Origin: UBA1163 sp049513055 | GTDB lineage: Bacteria > Desulfobacterota > BSN033 > UBA1163 | Direction of reading: 5' to 3' | Length of the DNA stretch: 64,000 bases | Assembly (NCBI GenBank): GCA_049513055.1 | Contig: JBEKWN010000049.1 | Span: forward strand, 5,168 to 69,167 | In this document: positions 41,646 through 50,523 of the stretch, piece by piece | Numbering within the stretch: the stretch's first letter is position 1 | Layout of the letters: each line of letters starts with the position of its first letter | Translations under genes and position numbers: made by a program | The notes under the pieces: generated by a model | The model's database searches: none | The model's input: only the letters and a program-made list of their open reading frames with translations | Told to the model about the DNA's origin: nothing

Positions 41646-43637
41646 ATGTTATCAGGGGTTAAGAAGTATCCGCACATTTTCAGTCCAATCAAGATTGGTA
41701 AATTGGAGATTAAAAACCGAATCAAATATGCCTCCACAGAGACAAATTTTAATTATCGAGATGGGTATGTTTCTGATAAAGAAGTTGGCTATATGGAGGC
41801 TCAAGCCAGAGGGGGAGCAGGCATTGTGACTTCCCAGGGTGCCTTTACAGAACCCACGGGTGAAGGAAAGGGCTATGTGGGAATGATGGCCATCTGGGAT
41901 GATAAATTCATTCCGGGCCTAAAAAAGATTGCCGACATCATCAAGAAGCATGACGCCGTTCCCTGCCTCCAATTAATGCACTGCGGTAGAGTGGGAGGAA
42001 TTGAAATTCCATACACAGCTGGGCCGTCGAATGTTCCTCAAAAACTCCCCATTTTCCGTCCACCAAAAGAGATGACCAAAGAGGAGATTCATCAGTGCAT
42101 TCAAGAGCACATCGATGGAGCGGTAAGGGCCGTCGAAGCTGGTTTTAAGATCGTCGAGGTCTCAGGAATCGTTGGTTATCTTCTCTCCAACTTCATCTCT
42201 GCCTATACCAACAAACGAACGGATGAGTACGGCGGCGATATTCATGGACGATCTCGATTCATGAGGGAGATTCTCGAAGGGATCCGAAAGGCTGTCCTCT
42301 CTGATATTGCCATCGGAATTCGCCTCTGTGGTGAGGAATTGCTCGATGACCGCGGAGGAAATACTCCGGAAGAAAGCTTGGAGTCAATCAAGATTGCCGA
42401 TAAGGCAGGCATTGACTATCTCAGTGTCACCGCAGGATGGCAGGAATCGCCTGTCTCGGTGATCTCTCGAGATGTTCCCATGGGAAACTGGCTCTACATC
42501 GCAGAGCGGATGAAGAAGAATATTAAAGCCCCTGTCAGCATGGCCTATCGTCTCTTCGTTCCAGAAATCCCAGAGAAGGCCATGGCAGATGGCAAGCTCG
42601 ATCTATGGGAGATGTGCCGACCGATGATCGCCGATCCTTTCCTTCCCAAGAAGATTATGGAAGACCGCCAACAGGACATCATCCCCTGTATCGCCTGTAA
42701 TGTCTGCTTGGCTCGACTCTTCAGAGATACAGAACTTTGCTGTACGGTCCGGCCTTCCCTCGGGCATGAGAATGAAGTGGAATGGGGCTTCTACGGTTTC
42801 CAAAAATCGAAGACGAAGAAGAAGGTTATTGTCGTTGGGTCAGGGATTGCAGGTCTTCAAGCTGCAGCCATCGCAGCGGAAAAAGGCCATCATGTGACGG
42901 TCTATGAGAAAAACGATCATGTGGGCGGTCAATTCGCTGCGGCAGCCCACGGACCATGGGGCGATAATGAGTTCCAACGAATGGTCAATTATCTAAAGGC
43001 CCAATGCGACAAGCATGGTGCCAAGATCCTTCTGAACACGCCTGTGACCAAAGAACTCCTGGAGAAGGAAAAGGCCGACTCTGTGATCATTGCCACAGGT
43101 GCTGTCCCGGACAAATCGATCCCTGGCAGTGACAAGAAGCATGTGGTGACCTTATTCGATGTCCTGGAGGGAAAGGCAAAGCTTGGCCAGAATGTGGTGA
43201 TCGTGGGAGGTACAGGAGCAGCCATTTCAACAGCTCTCTATATCATTGATAAAGGAAAACATACTGTGACCATGATTGATAAGCCCAAAAAATTCGGGCT
43301 GGACGTGAACCCATCCTATGTCTGGAGATTCATGAAGAAGTTGAAGGAAGGAAATGTCGTCCAGATGGTTCAGAGCGCGGTCAAAGAGATCCGGGATAAA
43401 GAAGTCGTTGTAGAAGGACCGGAGAAGAAGGAGACGACCATCCCGGCTGATTCCGTGATCCTCGCCAACCTCATCCCCAATAAAGAAGTGGGTTATGGCA
43501 AATATGCAAAGGATGTTTACATGATCGGGGATGCGGTTCAGGTCCGCAGGGGGACAGCGGCAATTCGCGATGGTTACAAGATAGGGATGAGGATTGATTT
43601 CTTCCCCTATCAAACCTACCATCGGATTAAACATTAA
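41646..43637 (+). CDS. Fe-S flavoenzyme: old yellow enzyme/2,4-dienoyl-CoA-reductase type with NAD(P)-binding domain
   Basis: 663 residues with AAGGAGG upstream. The first half is an FMN TIM barrel (FSPIKIGKLEIKNRI, CLQLMHCGRV, SNFISAYTNKRTDEYGG). A [4Fe-4S] motif follows, with Cys in CIACNVCLARLF and DTELCC. The second half is a FAD/NAD(P) pyridine-nucleotide-disulfide domain (VIVVGSGIAGLQAAAIAAEKGHHVTVYEKN, VVIVGGTGAAIS). Relatives reduce enoyl-CoA or enone double bonds or demethylate amines. The last 15 residues look unusual for the family. It is adjacent to a ferredoxin gene. Confidence 0.87.
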   Translation: MLSGVKKYPHIFSPIKIGKLEIKNRIKYASTETNFNYRDGYVSDKEVGYMEAQARGGAGIVTSQGAFTEPTGEGKGYVGMMAIWDDKFIPGLKKIADIIKKHDAVPCLQLMHCGRVGGIEIPYTAGPSNVPQKLPIFRPPKEMTKEEIHQCIQEHIDGAVRAVEAGFKIVEVSGIVGYLLSNFISAYTNKRTDEYGGDIHGRSRFMREILEGIRKAVLSDIAIGIRLCGEELLDDRGGNTPEESLESIKIADKAGIDYLSVTAGWQESPVSVISRDVPMGNWLYIAERMKKNIKAPVSMAYRLFVPEIPEKAMADGKLDLWEMCRPMIADPFLPKKIMEDRQQDIIPCIACNVCLARLFRDTELCCTVRPSLGHENEVEWGFYGFQKSKTKKKVIVVGSGIAGLQAAAIAAEKGHHVTVYEKNDHVGGQFAAAAHGPWGDNEFQRMVNYLKAQCDKHGAKILLNTPVTKELLEKEKADSVIIATGAVPDKSIPGSDKKHVVTLFDVLEGKAKLGQNVVIVGGTGAAISTALYIIDKGKHTVTMIDKPKKFGLDVNPSYVWRFMKKLKEGNVVQMVQSAVKEIRDKEVVVEGPEKKETTIPADSVILANLIPNKEVGYGKYAKDVYMIGDAVQVRRGTAAIRDGYKIGMRIDFFPYQTYHRIKH

Positions 43638-43657
43638 ACCAAAGATAAAAATGAAGA

Positions 43658-43682
43658 ATGGCCCTCCCCTAGGGAGGGCCAT
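43658..43682. terminator. Strong G+C hairpin between flavoenzyme and ferredoxin genes
   Basis: An 11-base stem (ATGGCCCTCCC and complement) with a 3-base loop. No T-run follows, so it may be an RNA-stability or attenuation structure instead of a classical terminator. Confidence 0.45.
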
Positions 43683-43710
43683 CACCAATTCGATCAAAAA
43701 GGAGATGTTT

Positions 43711-43935
43711 ATGGTACCACATGTAGATGTTTTCAAATGCACGGGTTGTGGGATATGTGTTAGGGATTGCCCCGAAGGAATCATCGGTCTGGTGAAAGAT
43801 AAAGCAGCCATCTTGACCGATCTCTGTGTGGAATGTGGAATCTGCGCCTTTGTCTGTCCCTTTGTCTCCATTGTAAACGAACTTCCCAATGGTGGCTACG
43901 AAACGGGTAATATCATGAATCTCTCAAAGAGATAA
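43711..43935 (+). CDS. 2[4Fe-4S] ferredoxin
   Basis: 74 residues from ATG at 43711, with AGGAG about 6 bases upstream; earlier in-frame starts are ignored. Two cluster motifs are complete: CTGCGICVRDCP and CVECGICAFVCP. It is likely the electron partner of the flavoenzyme upstream or of the oxidoreductases in the region. Confidence 0.92.
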   Translation: MVPHVDVFKCTGCGICVRDCPEGIIGLVKDKAAILTDLCVECGICAFVCPFVSIVNELPNGGYETGNIMNLSKR

Positions 43936-44063
43936 TGGCTAAGAATCCGCGAGATCATGCAGCCTCATGGACATTTTTCAAGAAAGAAGTTGGGCCAAAG
44001 GAGATGAAAAAATATCCAAGCAAACTGGGAAAAAGAGAGGAGGTGTCTGATGAAGGTAAATAA
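43935..44063 (+). CDS. Possible 42-residue coupled ORF
   Basis: The ATG shares one base with the ferredoxin stop, and the ORF runs into the VOC start. It is highly charged (MAKNPRDHAASWTFFKKEVG...), with no recognised family. Coding potential is uncertain; the coupling to both neighbours is the only support. Confidence 0.3.
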   Translation: MAKNPRDHAASWTFFKKEVGPKEMKKYPSKLGKREEVSDEGK

Positions 44064-44469
44064 GATTGATCATATCTGTATTGCAGTAAAGGACCTTGAG
44101 GCAGCGCGAAAAGTCTGGGAACCCATTCTTGGAAAGGGACCTGATGATCCCTATGTGGATGAGCCCGAGAAAATCAGGGTAGCGAGGTACTGGCTGGGAG
44201 AAGTTGGATTCGAATTGATGGAATCCACCACCCCGGACGGTGACGTGGCCAAATTTATTGAGAAAAGGGGCGAGGGCGTCATGATCATCGGGTTAAATGT
44301 GGATAGTACTGAAGCAGCCATGAATGAATTGAAGGCGAAAGGCTACCCTTTTATCGGTGGATTGAGGCCATTCCGGGGTTGCAAATTCGCTTTTGTCCAT
44401 CCCAAAATGGTGAATGGTGTGCTCCTGGAACTCATCGATTATCCTTGGAATGAATTTAAGAAAAAATAA
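44050..44469 (+). CDS. VOC-family protein, methylmalonyl-CoA-epimerase-like
   Basis: 139 residues with AGAGAGGAGG upstream. A conserved His in KIDHICIAVKDLEAA, Glu in FELMES, His in FAFVHPKMVNG and Glu in VLLELIDYP fit the metal site of vicinal-oxygen-chelate enzymes. MCEE-like members epimerise (R/S)-methylmalonyl-CoA, but related VOCs do other reactions. A truncated relative is found at 38844-38903. The gene ends just before a terminator. Confidence 0.82.
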   Translation: MKVNKIDHICIAVKDLEAARKVWEPILGKGPDDPYVDEPEKIRVARYWLGEVGFELMESTTPDGDVAKFIEKRGEGVMIIGLNVDSTEAAMNELKAKGYPFIGGLRPFRGCKFAFVHPKMVNGVLLELIDYPWNEFKKK

Positions 44470-44499
44470 TGGTGCTTACCAAATTTCCTCCAGATTTAA

Positions 44500-44536
44500 A
44501 ATGGCACTCTGGAAAAACCAGAGTACCATTTTTTTA
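44500..44536 (+). terminator. Rho-independent terminator after the VOC gene
   Basis: AATGGCACTCTGG pairs with CCAGAGTACCATT (one C/A mismatch) around a 5-A loop, followed by TTTTTT. Confidence 0.85.
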
Positions 44537-44569
44537 TTTCACAATCCCTTTCGAATGGGTTAAAATACC

Positions 44570-44598
44570 TTGACAACCTAATCAATTATTGATATTTG
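44570..44598 (+). promoter_or_regulatory. Candidate promoter for the trpB2-ior region
   Basis: TTGACA (44570-44575), 17 bases, then TATTTG (44593-44598), a weak -10. It is followed by about 120 bases of AT-rich leader before the AAGGAGGAG of the TrpB2 gene. Confidence 0.4.
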
Positions 44599-44722
44599 AG
44601 AATTCAATTTTTAAGAAACAAAGATTGAGGTTAAAGAGAGTAGGGAGACAGAAGGAGGTGATCATAGAACAAAGGTTATTGGTTATTTTGTTGAATTCTT
44701 TTTACAATAGAAGGAGGAGATT

Positions 44723-46114
44723 ATGAAGGAGTTCAAAGTTTTCCTTAGAGAAGATGAGATTCCAAAGCAATGGTACAATATTCAAGCAGACTTACCTACA
44801 CCCCTACAACCGGATCTCCATCCCGGCACGGGGAAACCAATCGGTCCTCAAGATCTCGCTCCTGTCTTTCCAATGAATTTGATTGAACAGGAGGTCAGCA
44901 CACAACGATGGATCGATATTCCCCAAGAGGTAATGGAGAAACTCCTTATCTGGAGACCTACCCCTCTTCATCGGGCTTATGCATTAGAAAAGGCCCTGGG
45001 AACACCAGCCAGGATTTATTATAAGGATGAAGGGGTGAGCCCTCCAGGAAGCCATAAACCCAACACAGCCATTGCTCAGGCCTATTACAACAAAGTCTTC
45101 GGGATCAAACGAATCGCCACAGAGACCGGTGCTGGCCAATGGGGAAGTGCACTCAGTTTCGCTTGCTGTCTCTTCGGTTTGGAGTGCAAGGTTTACATGG
45201 TAAGGATTAGCTATGATCAAAAACCTTATCGCCGTCTGATGATGAACACCTGGGGCGCAAACTGTGTTCCCAGTCCAAGCAAAGATACCAATGCGGGAAG
45301 AAAAATTTTGGAGGAGCACCCGGATTCTCCTGGAAGCCTCGGGATCGCCATCAGCGAAGCCATTGAAGATGCTGTCACCTCAAAAGACACTCGATACTCC
45401 CTGGGAAGCGTTTTGAACCATGTGCTCATGCATCAAACGATCATCGGCCTTGAAGCCAAGAAACAGTTGGAGAAATTTGGGGAGAAAAAGGTCGATATCG
45501 TAACGGGGTGTGTAGGCGGAGGAAGCAACTTTGCTGGTCTTGCCTTCCCCTTTGTCCTGGATAAAATAAACGGCGCCAACATCACTATTATTCCAGCAGA
45601 GCCGACTTCCTGCCCTACCATGACGAAGGCTCCCTTTGTCTATGATTTCGGTGACACAGCCGCCACAACTCCTCTCCTCCCCATGCACAGTCTTGGACAT
45701 ACCTTCATCCCCGCTCCTATCCATGCAGGGGGATTGAGGTATCATGGCCTCGCCCCTCTTGTGAGCCAATTGATTATTGAGGGACTAATTGAGCCCAGAG
45801 CCTATAATCAATTGGAGTGTTACGCGGCTGCTGTCCTCTGGGCAAGAACCGAAGGTTTCATCCCTGCTCCTGAAACCAGTCATGCTATACAAGTTGTCAT
45901 TGAGGAGGCGAAGAAGGCGAAGGAAGAGGGAAAAGAGAAAGTCATCCTTCTCAACTGGAGTGGTCATGGTCTCATGGATCTGGGTGGTTATGATTCCTAT
46001 TTCAGTGGAAAACTCGTCGACTACCCCTTACCAGCGGAAGAGATGAAGAAATCCCTTAAGTCGATTGAAGGCCTGCCGAAAGCACCAAAGATGAAGAAGG
46101 GTAAACCTGTCTAA
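44723..46114 (+). CDS. TrpB2-type tryptophan synthase beta chain
   Basis: 463 residues, longer than TrpB1, with the extended N-terminus of TrpB2. PLP Lys lies in SPPGSHKPNTAIA, a phosphate-binding glycine run in TGCVGGGSNFAG, and HAGGLRYHGLAPL is distinctive for TrpB2. It usually occurs without TrpA and can condense indole and serine. Here it sits with aminotransferases and IorAB, so it may serve indole/tryptophan metabolism instead of standard biosynthesis (inference). No trp operon is nearby. Confidence 0.9.
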   Translation: MKEFKVFLREDEIPKQWYNIQADLPTPLQPDLHPGTGKPIGPQDLAPVFPMNLIEQEVSTQRWIDIPQEVMEKLLIWRPTPLHRAYALEKALGTPARIYYKDEGVSPPGSHKPNTAIAQAYYNKVFGIKRIATETGAGQWGSALSFACCLFGLECKVYMVRISYDQKPYRRLMMNTWGANCVPSPSKDTNAGRKILEEHPDSPGSLGIAISEAIEDAVTSKDTRYSLGSVLNHVLMHQTIIGLEAKKQLEKFGEKKVDIVTGCVGGGSNFAGLAFPFVLDKINGANITIIPAEPTSCPTMTKAPFVYDFGDTAATTPLLPMHSLGHTFIPAPIHAGGLRYHGLAPLVSQLIIEGLIEPRAYNQLECYAAAVLWARTEGFIPAPETSHAIQVVIEEAKKAKEEGKEKVILLNWSGHGLMDLGGYDSYFSGKLVDYPLPAEEMKKSLKSIEGLPKAPKMKKGKPV

Positions 46115-46124
46115 TAGAATTAGG

Positions 46125-46160
46125 ATCCTACGGGCCTCTATCGGCCCGTAGGATTTTTTA
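46125..46160 (+). terminator. Rho-independent terminator after trpB2
   Basis: A perfect 12-base stem (ATCCTACGGGCC and complement), 6-base loop, then TTTTTTA. Confidence 0.9.
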
Positions 46161-46200
46161 TTGAGTGAGCTTGTGATAAATTCCTCAAAGGTCATTTAAA

Positions 46201-46476
46201 ATGACCGCAATTGAAGAACATGATGCCTTAATCATCTACTGCCCTCAGTTGGGGGGAGAAATCCCCTTTCAATATTGCCGAACCGTCAATGAAGACCTGC
46301 CATGCCGGAGAATTATTGTTTGCTGGGAGTTTAGAATAGAGATATCAAAATTCTTGGGCGAACATTATTCGATGGACCAAATTCAACGTGCCTTGGCACC
46401 TTCGACCAAGACAAGGCTTGATACGATTCTCGAACTCATCGAAAAAGCAAAGAAGGTAAAAGAAGAAGGAGAGTGA
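46201..46476 (+). CDS. Small conserved hypothetical protein
   Basis: 91 residues. Four cysteines lie in YCPQLGG, YCR, PCRR and VCWEF; the C-terminus is helical and charged. No family is recognised. It ends a few bases before the aminotransferase gene at 46481, and its Cys pairs could bind metal. The context (Ior, TrpB2, aminotransferase) suggests an accessory role. Confidence 0.65.
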   Translation: MTAIEEHDALIIYCPQLGGEIPFQYCRTVNEDLPCRRIIVCWEFRIEISKFLGEHYSMDQIQRALAPSTKTRLDTILELIEKAKKVKEEGE

Positions 46477-46480
46477 CAGG

Positions 46481-47575
46481 ATGCTAATCTCTGATCGATT
46501 GAGGAATATCAAACCTTCAGGGGTGAGGCGAATCTTTGATCTGTCACGCCAGATGAAAGATCCCATCAATCTGAGCATTGGAGAACCCGATTTTGATATC
46601 CCGGAACCTCTCAAAGAGGAAGGTATTCAATGGATCAAAAAAGGGTTCAACAAATATACTCCCACGCAGGGTATACCTGAGTTGAGGGAGAAGATTGCCT
46701 CCCATCTAAAAAAGAAGGGCGTACATTTTGAGGAGGTCATGGTAACGGCTGGAGTGACCGGTGGCCTTCTCCTCGCCAGCCTTGCCCTCATCAATCCGGA
46801 CGATGAAGTCATCATCCCTGATCCATTTTTTGTGATGTATGAATATCAGGTTTTTCTAATGGGGGGCATCCCTGTCTTCGTCGATACCTATCCTGATTTC
46901 CGATTGAGGGAAGAAGAGTTCATTAAGAAATTATCGAAGAAGACGAAGTTTATCATCATCAATAGTCCGAATAATCCCACTGGAGCCATCTATCCAAAGG
47001 AAGACCTGATGATGGTCGTAAGGATGGCCCGGGAAAGAAATCTTCTAATTCTCTCTGATGACATATACGATAACTTTGTTTTCGATGCACCCTCTTGCCC
47101 TTGTATCGGACAACTCTACGAAAACACATTAACCTTTGGTGGATTCTCAAAGGGTTGGGGAATGACTGGATGGAGATTGGGTTATGCGGCAGGTCCTAAG
47201 GAAATCCTCCAACAGATGATTACCCTTCAACAATATACCTTCTCTAGTGTCAATTCCTTTGCCCAGAAGGCAGGGGTCAAGGCCTTGGACTTCAATGTGG
47301 AGAGTTATATTGCAGGATACAAAAAGAAGAGGGATTTGATCTACAATGGATTAAAAGAAAAGTTTAATGTCCAAAAACCACAAGGTGCTTTTTATATCTT
47401 TCCAGAGGTCCCAGGAGGAAACGAAGAGGCCTTTGTCGAAAAAGCCATTCAACAGAATCTCTTTATTGTGCCTGGTAGTGTCTTCTCCAAAAGAAATACC
47501 AACGTCAGGATCTCTTTTGCAGCATCAGAGGAAACTCTCCGAAAAGGAATTGAGGTTCTTAACCGAATCAGTTAA
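46481..47575 (+). CDS. Class I/II PLP aminotransferase (aspartate/aromatic type)
   Basis: 364 residues. Fold-type I landmarks: NSPNNPTG, Asp in LLILSDDIYDNF, PLP Lys in GGFSKGWGMTGWRLGY, and Arg in NVRISFA. Directly followed by iorA, it plausibly makes aryl pyruvates from aromatic amino acids, the substrates of IorAB. The start is ATG 46481 with GTGACAGG before it. Confidence 0.9.
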   Translation: MLISDRLRNIKPSGVRRIFDLSRQMKDPINLSIGEPDFDIPEPLKEEGIQWIKKGFNKYTPTQGIPELREKIASHLKKKGVHFEEVMVTAGVTGGLLLASLALINPDDEVIIPDPFFVMYEYQVFLMGGIPVFVDTYPDFRLREEEFIKKLSKKTKFIIINSPNNPTGAIYPKEDLMMVVRMARERNLLILSDDIYDNFVFDAPSCPCIGQLYENTLTFGGFSKGWGMTGWRLGYAAGPKEILQQMITLQQYTFSSVNSFAQKAGVKALDFNVESYIAGYKKKRDLIYNGLKEKFNVQKPQGAFYIFPEVPGGNEEAFVEKAIQQNLFIVPGSVFSKRNTNVRISFAASEETLRKGIEVLNRIS

Positions 47576-47647
47576 AATTTAGTATATTAGGGTTAGAATA
47601 GGGAAAAATCGACGTAGGTCAATTTGTACATAGTCGATGAGGTAAAG

Positions 47648-49753
47648 ATGTCGGAGGGAGAAAAAAGGGTTTTACTTGGAAACGAAGCTATTGCCAGGGG
47701 GATCGTGGAGAGCGGATGTCAATTTTTTGCAGCCTATCCAGGAACTCCCAGTTCAGAAATCCTTCCTGCTGTAGTCCATTTCAAAAAGGAAAATAACCTG
47801 GACATTTATGTTGAATGGTCCACGAATGAAAAAGTGGCTTTTGAAAATGCATTGGTGGCCACTTATACAGGGAAAAGAGCTGCTGTGGCCATGAAACAGG
47901 TGGGGCTCAATGTTGCCACTGATCCATTAATGAGTGCAGCCTATATTGGGACGATAGGAGGCTTTGTCATCATCAGCTGCGATGATCCCGGACCCTATTC
48001 TTCCCAGACCGAACAGGATACTCGCTTTATGGCTATGTTCGCAAAGGTTCCGGTTTTCGATCCAGCCAATCCAAAAGAAGCCCAGCAGATGTTACCCATT
48101 GCTTTCGAACTTTCCGAAAAATATCAGATTCCTGTCATTCTCCGGCCGGTATTAAGGGTTTCTCACGCCCAGCAAACCATCACGTTCAATCCTATCCCCA
48201 AGATTGAAAGGAAGGCCAACTTCCCGCGAAATCCACAACGATGGAGCGCAACCCCCAGATATCGATTCCTCCTCCATAAACAGCTCAACATCAAGCTCCA
48301 AAAAATTGCAGAAGAGTTCAATTCGATGGCTTCCCTCAATTTCATTGAGCATGACCGGGACAAAGCGGTTTTGGGAATCATCGCTGGTGGAATTGGTTAT
48401 GCCATAGCTCGGGATATTCTTCCAGAACTGGGCCTACAGAAAGAGATACCTATCCTCAAAATAGGAACTCCCTTCCCCTTTCCCACTGAGGTGGTGGAGG
48501 CATTCATCCAGAAATGCGATCATGTCCTGATCCTCGAAGAAACTGAACCAGTCATCGAGCTTCAGATCCGGGACAAATCAAAAATCTATGGACGATTGGA
48601 TGCCATGATACCCAATGAAGGAGAGATGCTTCCCGAAGTCATTACCCAGGTAATATCCAATCTCTCTAAAAGGTTCTCTATCCCTGTAGGTGAGGTCCCT
48701 ACTACTGCACCTCTTGAGAAGATGGTTGCAGGACTTGGCTTGCCTATTCGTCGGCCAACCCTTTGCTCAGGATGTCCTCATCGATCTTCTTTTTATGCTA
48801 TTAAGAAAGCTTTCCCTAACGGGATTTTTCCTAGTGATATTGGTTGTTATACCCTGGGAATGAATTTGGAGTCAGTAGATACCTGTCACGACATGGGGGC
48901 TGCCATCACCTTTGCCAGTGGCCTCTACCAAGCTTATCATCAAGATGGTAAAGACATTCCCATCATTGCCACCATTGGAGATTCGACTTTCTATCATTCC
49001 GGTGCTCCAGGACTCCTGAATGCTGTTTATAATGGAGCACGATTCGTTCTTGTGATCCTTGACAATTCCATTACAGCCATGACAGGCATGCAACCGACTC
49101 CCGAATCCGGAACCACGGCTGATGGACATCCTGGTAAATCCCTTTCTCTTGAAGAACTGGTTAAGGGATGTGGTGTCAAATACATCCGAGTAATTAATCC
49201 TTATGATATCAAGGGGATGATCCAGGAAACCGAAAAAGCGTACAAATATACTCAGCAACGAGATGGTGGAATGGCTGTTCTCATCGCTCGTTACCCCTGC
49301 ATCATCTATCAAAAAGAGCAGCTCAAGGTGAATCCCATCAAGGTGGAAATCCGTCATATCCCTCCACCAGAAAAGGGTCTTCCACAGGTGAAAAGCGGAG
49401 AGATGGACAAATCCCTTTTACCTGTGTTTCAAGATGAGGCTTGTTATCAATGCGACACCTGTATGATCCAGTGTCCTGAGGGAGCGATTTCCAAAACCGA
49501 GGGCGGTTATGTCATTGATTACAACAAATGTACAGGTTGTCGCGTTTGTATCCAAGAGTGTCCTGCCTCAGCAATCGATATGCCAGCTGTGGGTGCCTGT
49601 ATTGGTTGCGGGTACTGTCTCAAACGATTCGAGTGCCCCTCCTTGATAAGAGGAGAGGATGGCCGAGTGAAGATCGATCGATTAACCTGTGTGGACTGCG
49701 GTCTCTGCGTACAGGTCTGTGGCCAGGAAGGGATTTTTCAGACGGCACCTTAA
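47648..49753 (+). CDS. iorA: Indolepyruvate:ferredoxin oxidoreductase alpha subunit with inserted dicluster ferredoxin
   Basis: 701 residues from ATG at 47648 (GAGGTAAAG upstream). N-terminal pyruvate:ferredoxin-type domain (FAAYPGTPSSEILP) and TPP-binding half (ATIGDSTFYHSGAPGLLNAVYNGARFVLVILDN). The C-terminus has four Cys clusters. The last two (CIGCGYCLKRFEC and CVDCGLCVQVC) are normal for IorA; the two before them (CYQCDTCMIQCP, CTGCRVCIQECP) look like a PorD-type ferredoxin insert. It oxidatively decarboxylates aryl pyruvates to aryl-acetyl-CoA. Downstream of the aminotransferase and coupled to iorB. Confidence 0.92.
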   Translation: MSEGEKRVLLGNEAIARGIVESGCQFFAAYPGTPSSEILPAVVHFKKENNLDIYVEWSTNEKVAFENALVATYTGKRAAVAMKQVGLNVATDPLMSAAYIGTIGGFVIISCDDPGPYSSQTEQDTRFMAMFAKVPVFDPANPKEAQQMLPIAFELSEKYQIPVILRPVLRVSHAQQTITFNPIPKIERKANFPRNPQRWSATPRYRFLLHKQLNIKLQKIAEEFNSMASLNFIEHDRDKAVLGIIAGGIGYAIARDILPELGLQKEIPILKIGTPFPFPTEVVEAFIQKCDHVLILEETEPVIELQIRDKSKIYGRLDAMIPNEGEMLPEVITQVISNLSKRFSIPVGEVPTTAPLEKMVAGLGLPIRRPTLCSGCPHRSSFYAIKKAFPNGIFPSDIGCYTLGMNLESVDTCHDMGAAITFASGLYQAYHQDGKDIPIIATIGDSTFYHSGAPGLLNAVYNGARFVLVILDNSITAMTGMQPTPESGTTADGHPGKSLSLEELVKGCGVKYIRVINPYDIKGMIQETEKAYKYTQQRDGGMAVLIARYPCIIYQKEQLKVNPIKVEIRHIPPPEKGLPQVKSGEMDKSLLPVFQDEACYQCDTCMIQCPEGAISKTEGGYVIDYNKCTGCRVCIQECPASAIDMPAVGACIGCGYCLKRFECPSLIRGEDGRVKIDRLTCVDCGLCVQVCGQEGIFQTAP

Positions 49754-49784
49754 AGATTGAGAAATAACCAATGAGGAAATGTTT

Positions 49785-50417
49785 ATGAATCAACAATCCC
49801 CAATCCGCAATCCCCAATCCGCATTGGAGAAGATGAACATCCAGATGATTATTTCGGGTGTGGGCGGACAAGGTGTTCTCCTGATGACACGGATTTTTGC
49901 GGCGTTTGCCCTTCAAGAAGGATATCCCCTCATTGGTTCAGAAGACCACGGGATGAGCCAACGGGGAGGGTCAGTGATGACCCATCTGAAAATTGGAAAT
50001 TTCGATAGTCCCCTTGTAAAGAAGGGAAGCGCTGACATCCTCTTATCCCTTGAAAAGGATGAAGCCTATAAAACCCTTTACTATCTCAAACCATCTTTGA
50101 ATGGTCGAGACGGCGGTCTCTGTTTTATCAATGCCCCAGATCCGAACTATATGAACCAGGAAATCAAGACATACCTGAAGGAAAAAGAGATCGAAACTTA
50201 TGTGTTTGGGGCGGATCAATTAGCAAGGGAAATGGGATCGATTCAATCGGCAAATATTGCCCTCATCGGTTTTGCCACGGCTCACCCCAGATTCTCCTTT
50301 CCCCATGATAAACTTAGAGAGGCGATAGAACGAGTATCGGCCCAAAAGTTTCGAGAAGTGAGTCTGAAAATATTTGAAAAAGGATTTTTAGAAGGTCGAA
50401 AATCTATAAAAGAATAA
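49785..50417 (+). CDS. iorB: Indolepyruvate oxidoreductase beta subunit
   Basis: 210 residues if started at ATG 49785, which has GAGGAA at suitable distance; the ATG at 49833 (GGAG upstream) is an alternative that removes repeat-derived residues. The family motif ISGVGGQGVLLMTRIFA and the SEDHGMSQRGGSVMTHLKIG segment fit the gamma-type domain of 2-oxoacid oxidoreductases, the IorA partner. Confidence 0.9.
   Translation: MNQQSPIRNPQSALEKMNIQMIISGVGGQGVLLMTRIFAAFALQEGYPLIGSEDHGMSQRGGSVMTHLKIGNFDSPLVKKGSADILLSLEKDEAYKTLYYLKPSLNGRDGGLCFINAPDPNYMNQEIKTYLKEKEIETYVFGADQLAREMGSIQSANIALIGFATAHPRFSFPHDKLREAIERVSAQKFREVSLKIFEKGFLEGRKSIKE
49794..49821. repeat. Perfect 14-base tandem duplication at the iorB start
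   Basis: CAATCCCCAATCCG occurs twice in tandem (49794-49807, 49808-49821). It is a spacer of the same kind as those listed elsewhere and lies between two possible iorB start codons. Confidence 0.65.
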
Positions 50418-50464
50418 CTTCCTTTTTTAAACATCCTTTCTTGTCCACCTGATATCCAACGTCA

Positions 50465-50493
50465 TTGACAACCTAAGGGAAAAAAGATAAATT
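50465..50493 (+). promoter_or_regulatory. Promoter of the htrA-like gene
   Basis: TTGACA (50465-50470), 17 bases, TAAATT (50488-50493). About 30 bases upstream of the ATG at 50524, whose Shine-Dalgarno is AAGGAG. Confidence 0.5.
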
Positions 50494-50523
50494 ATTAATA
50501 TAATTAATTTTAAGGAGCGGACG

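Noticed and set aside
43227..43889. 220-codon minus-strand ORF opposite the flavoenzyme and ferredoxin
   Set aside because: It is antisense to clearly coding sequence with complete Fe-S motifs; its translation has no recognisable domain.
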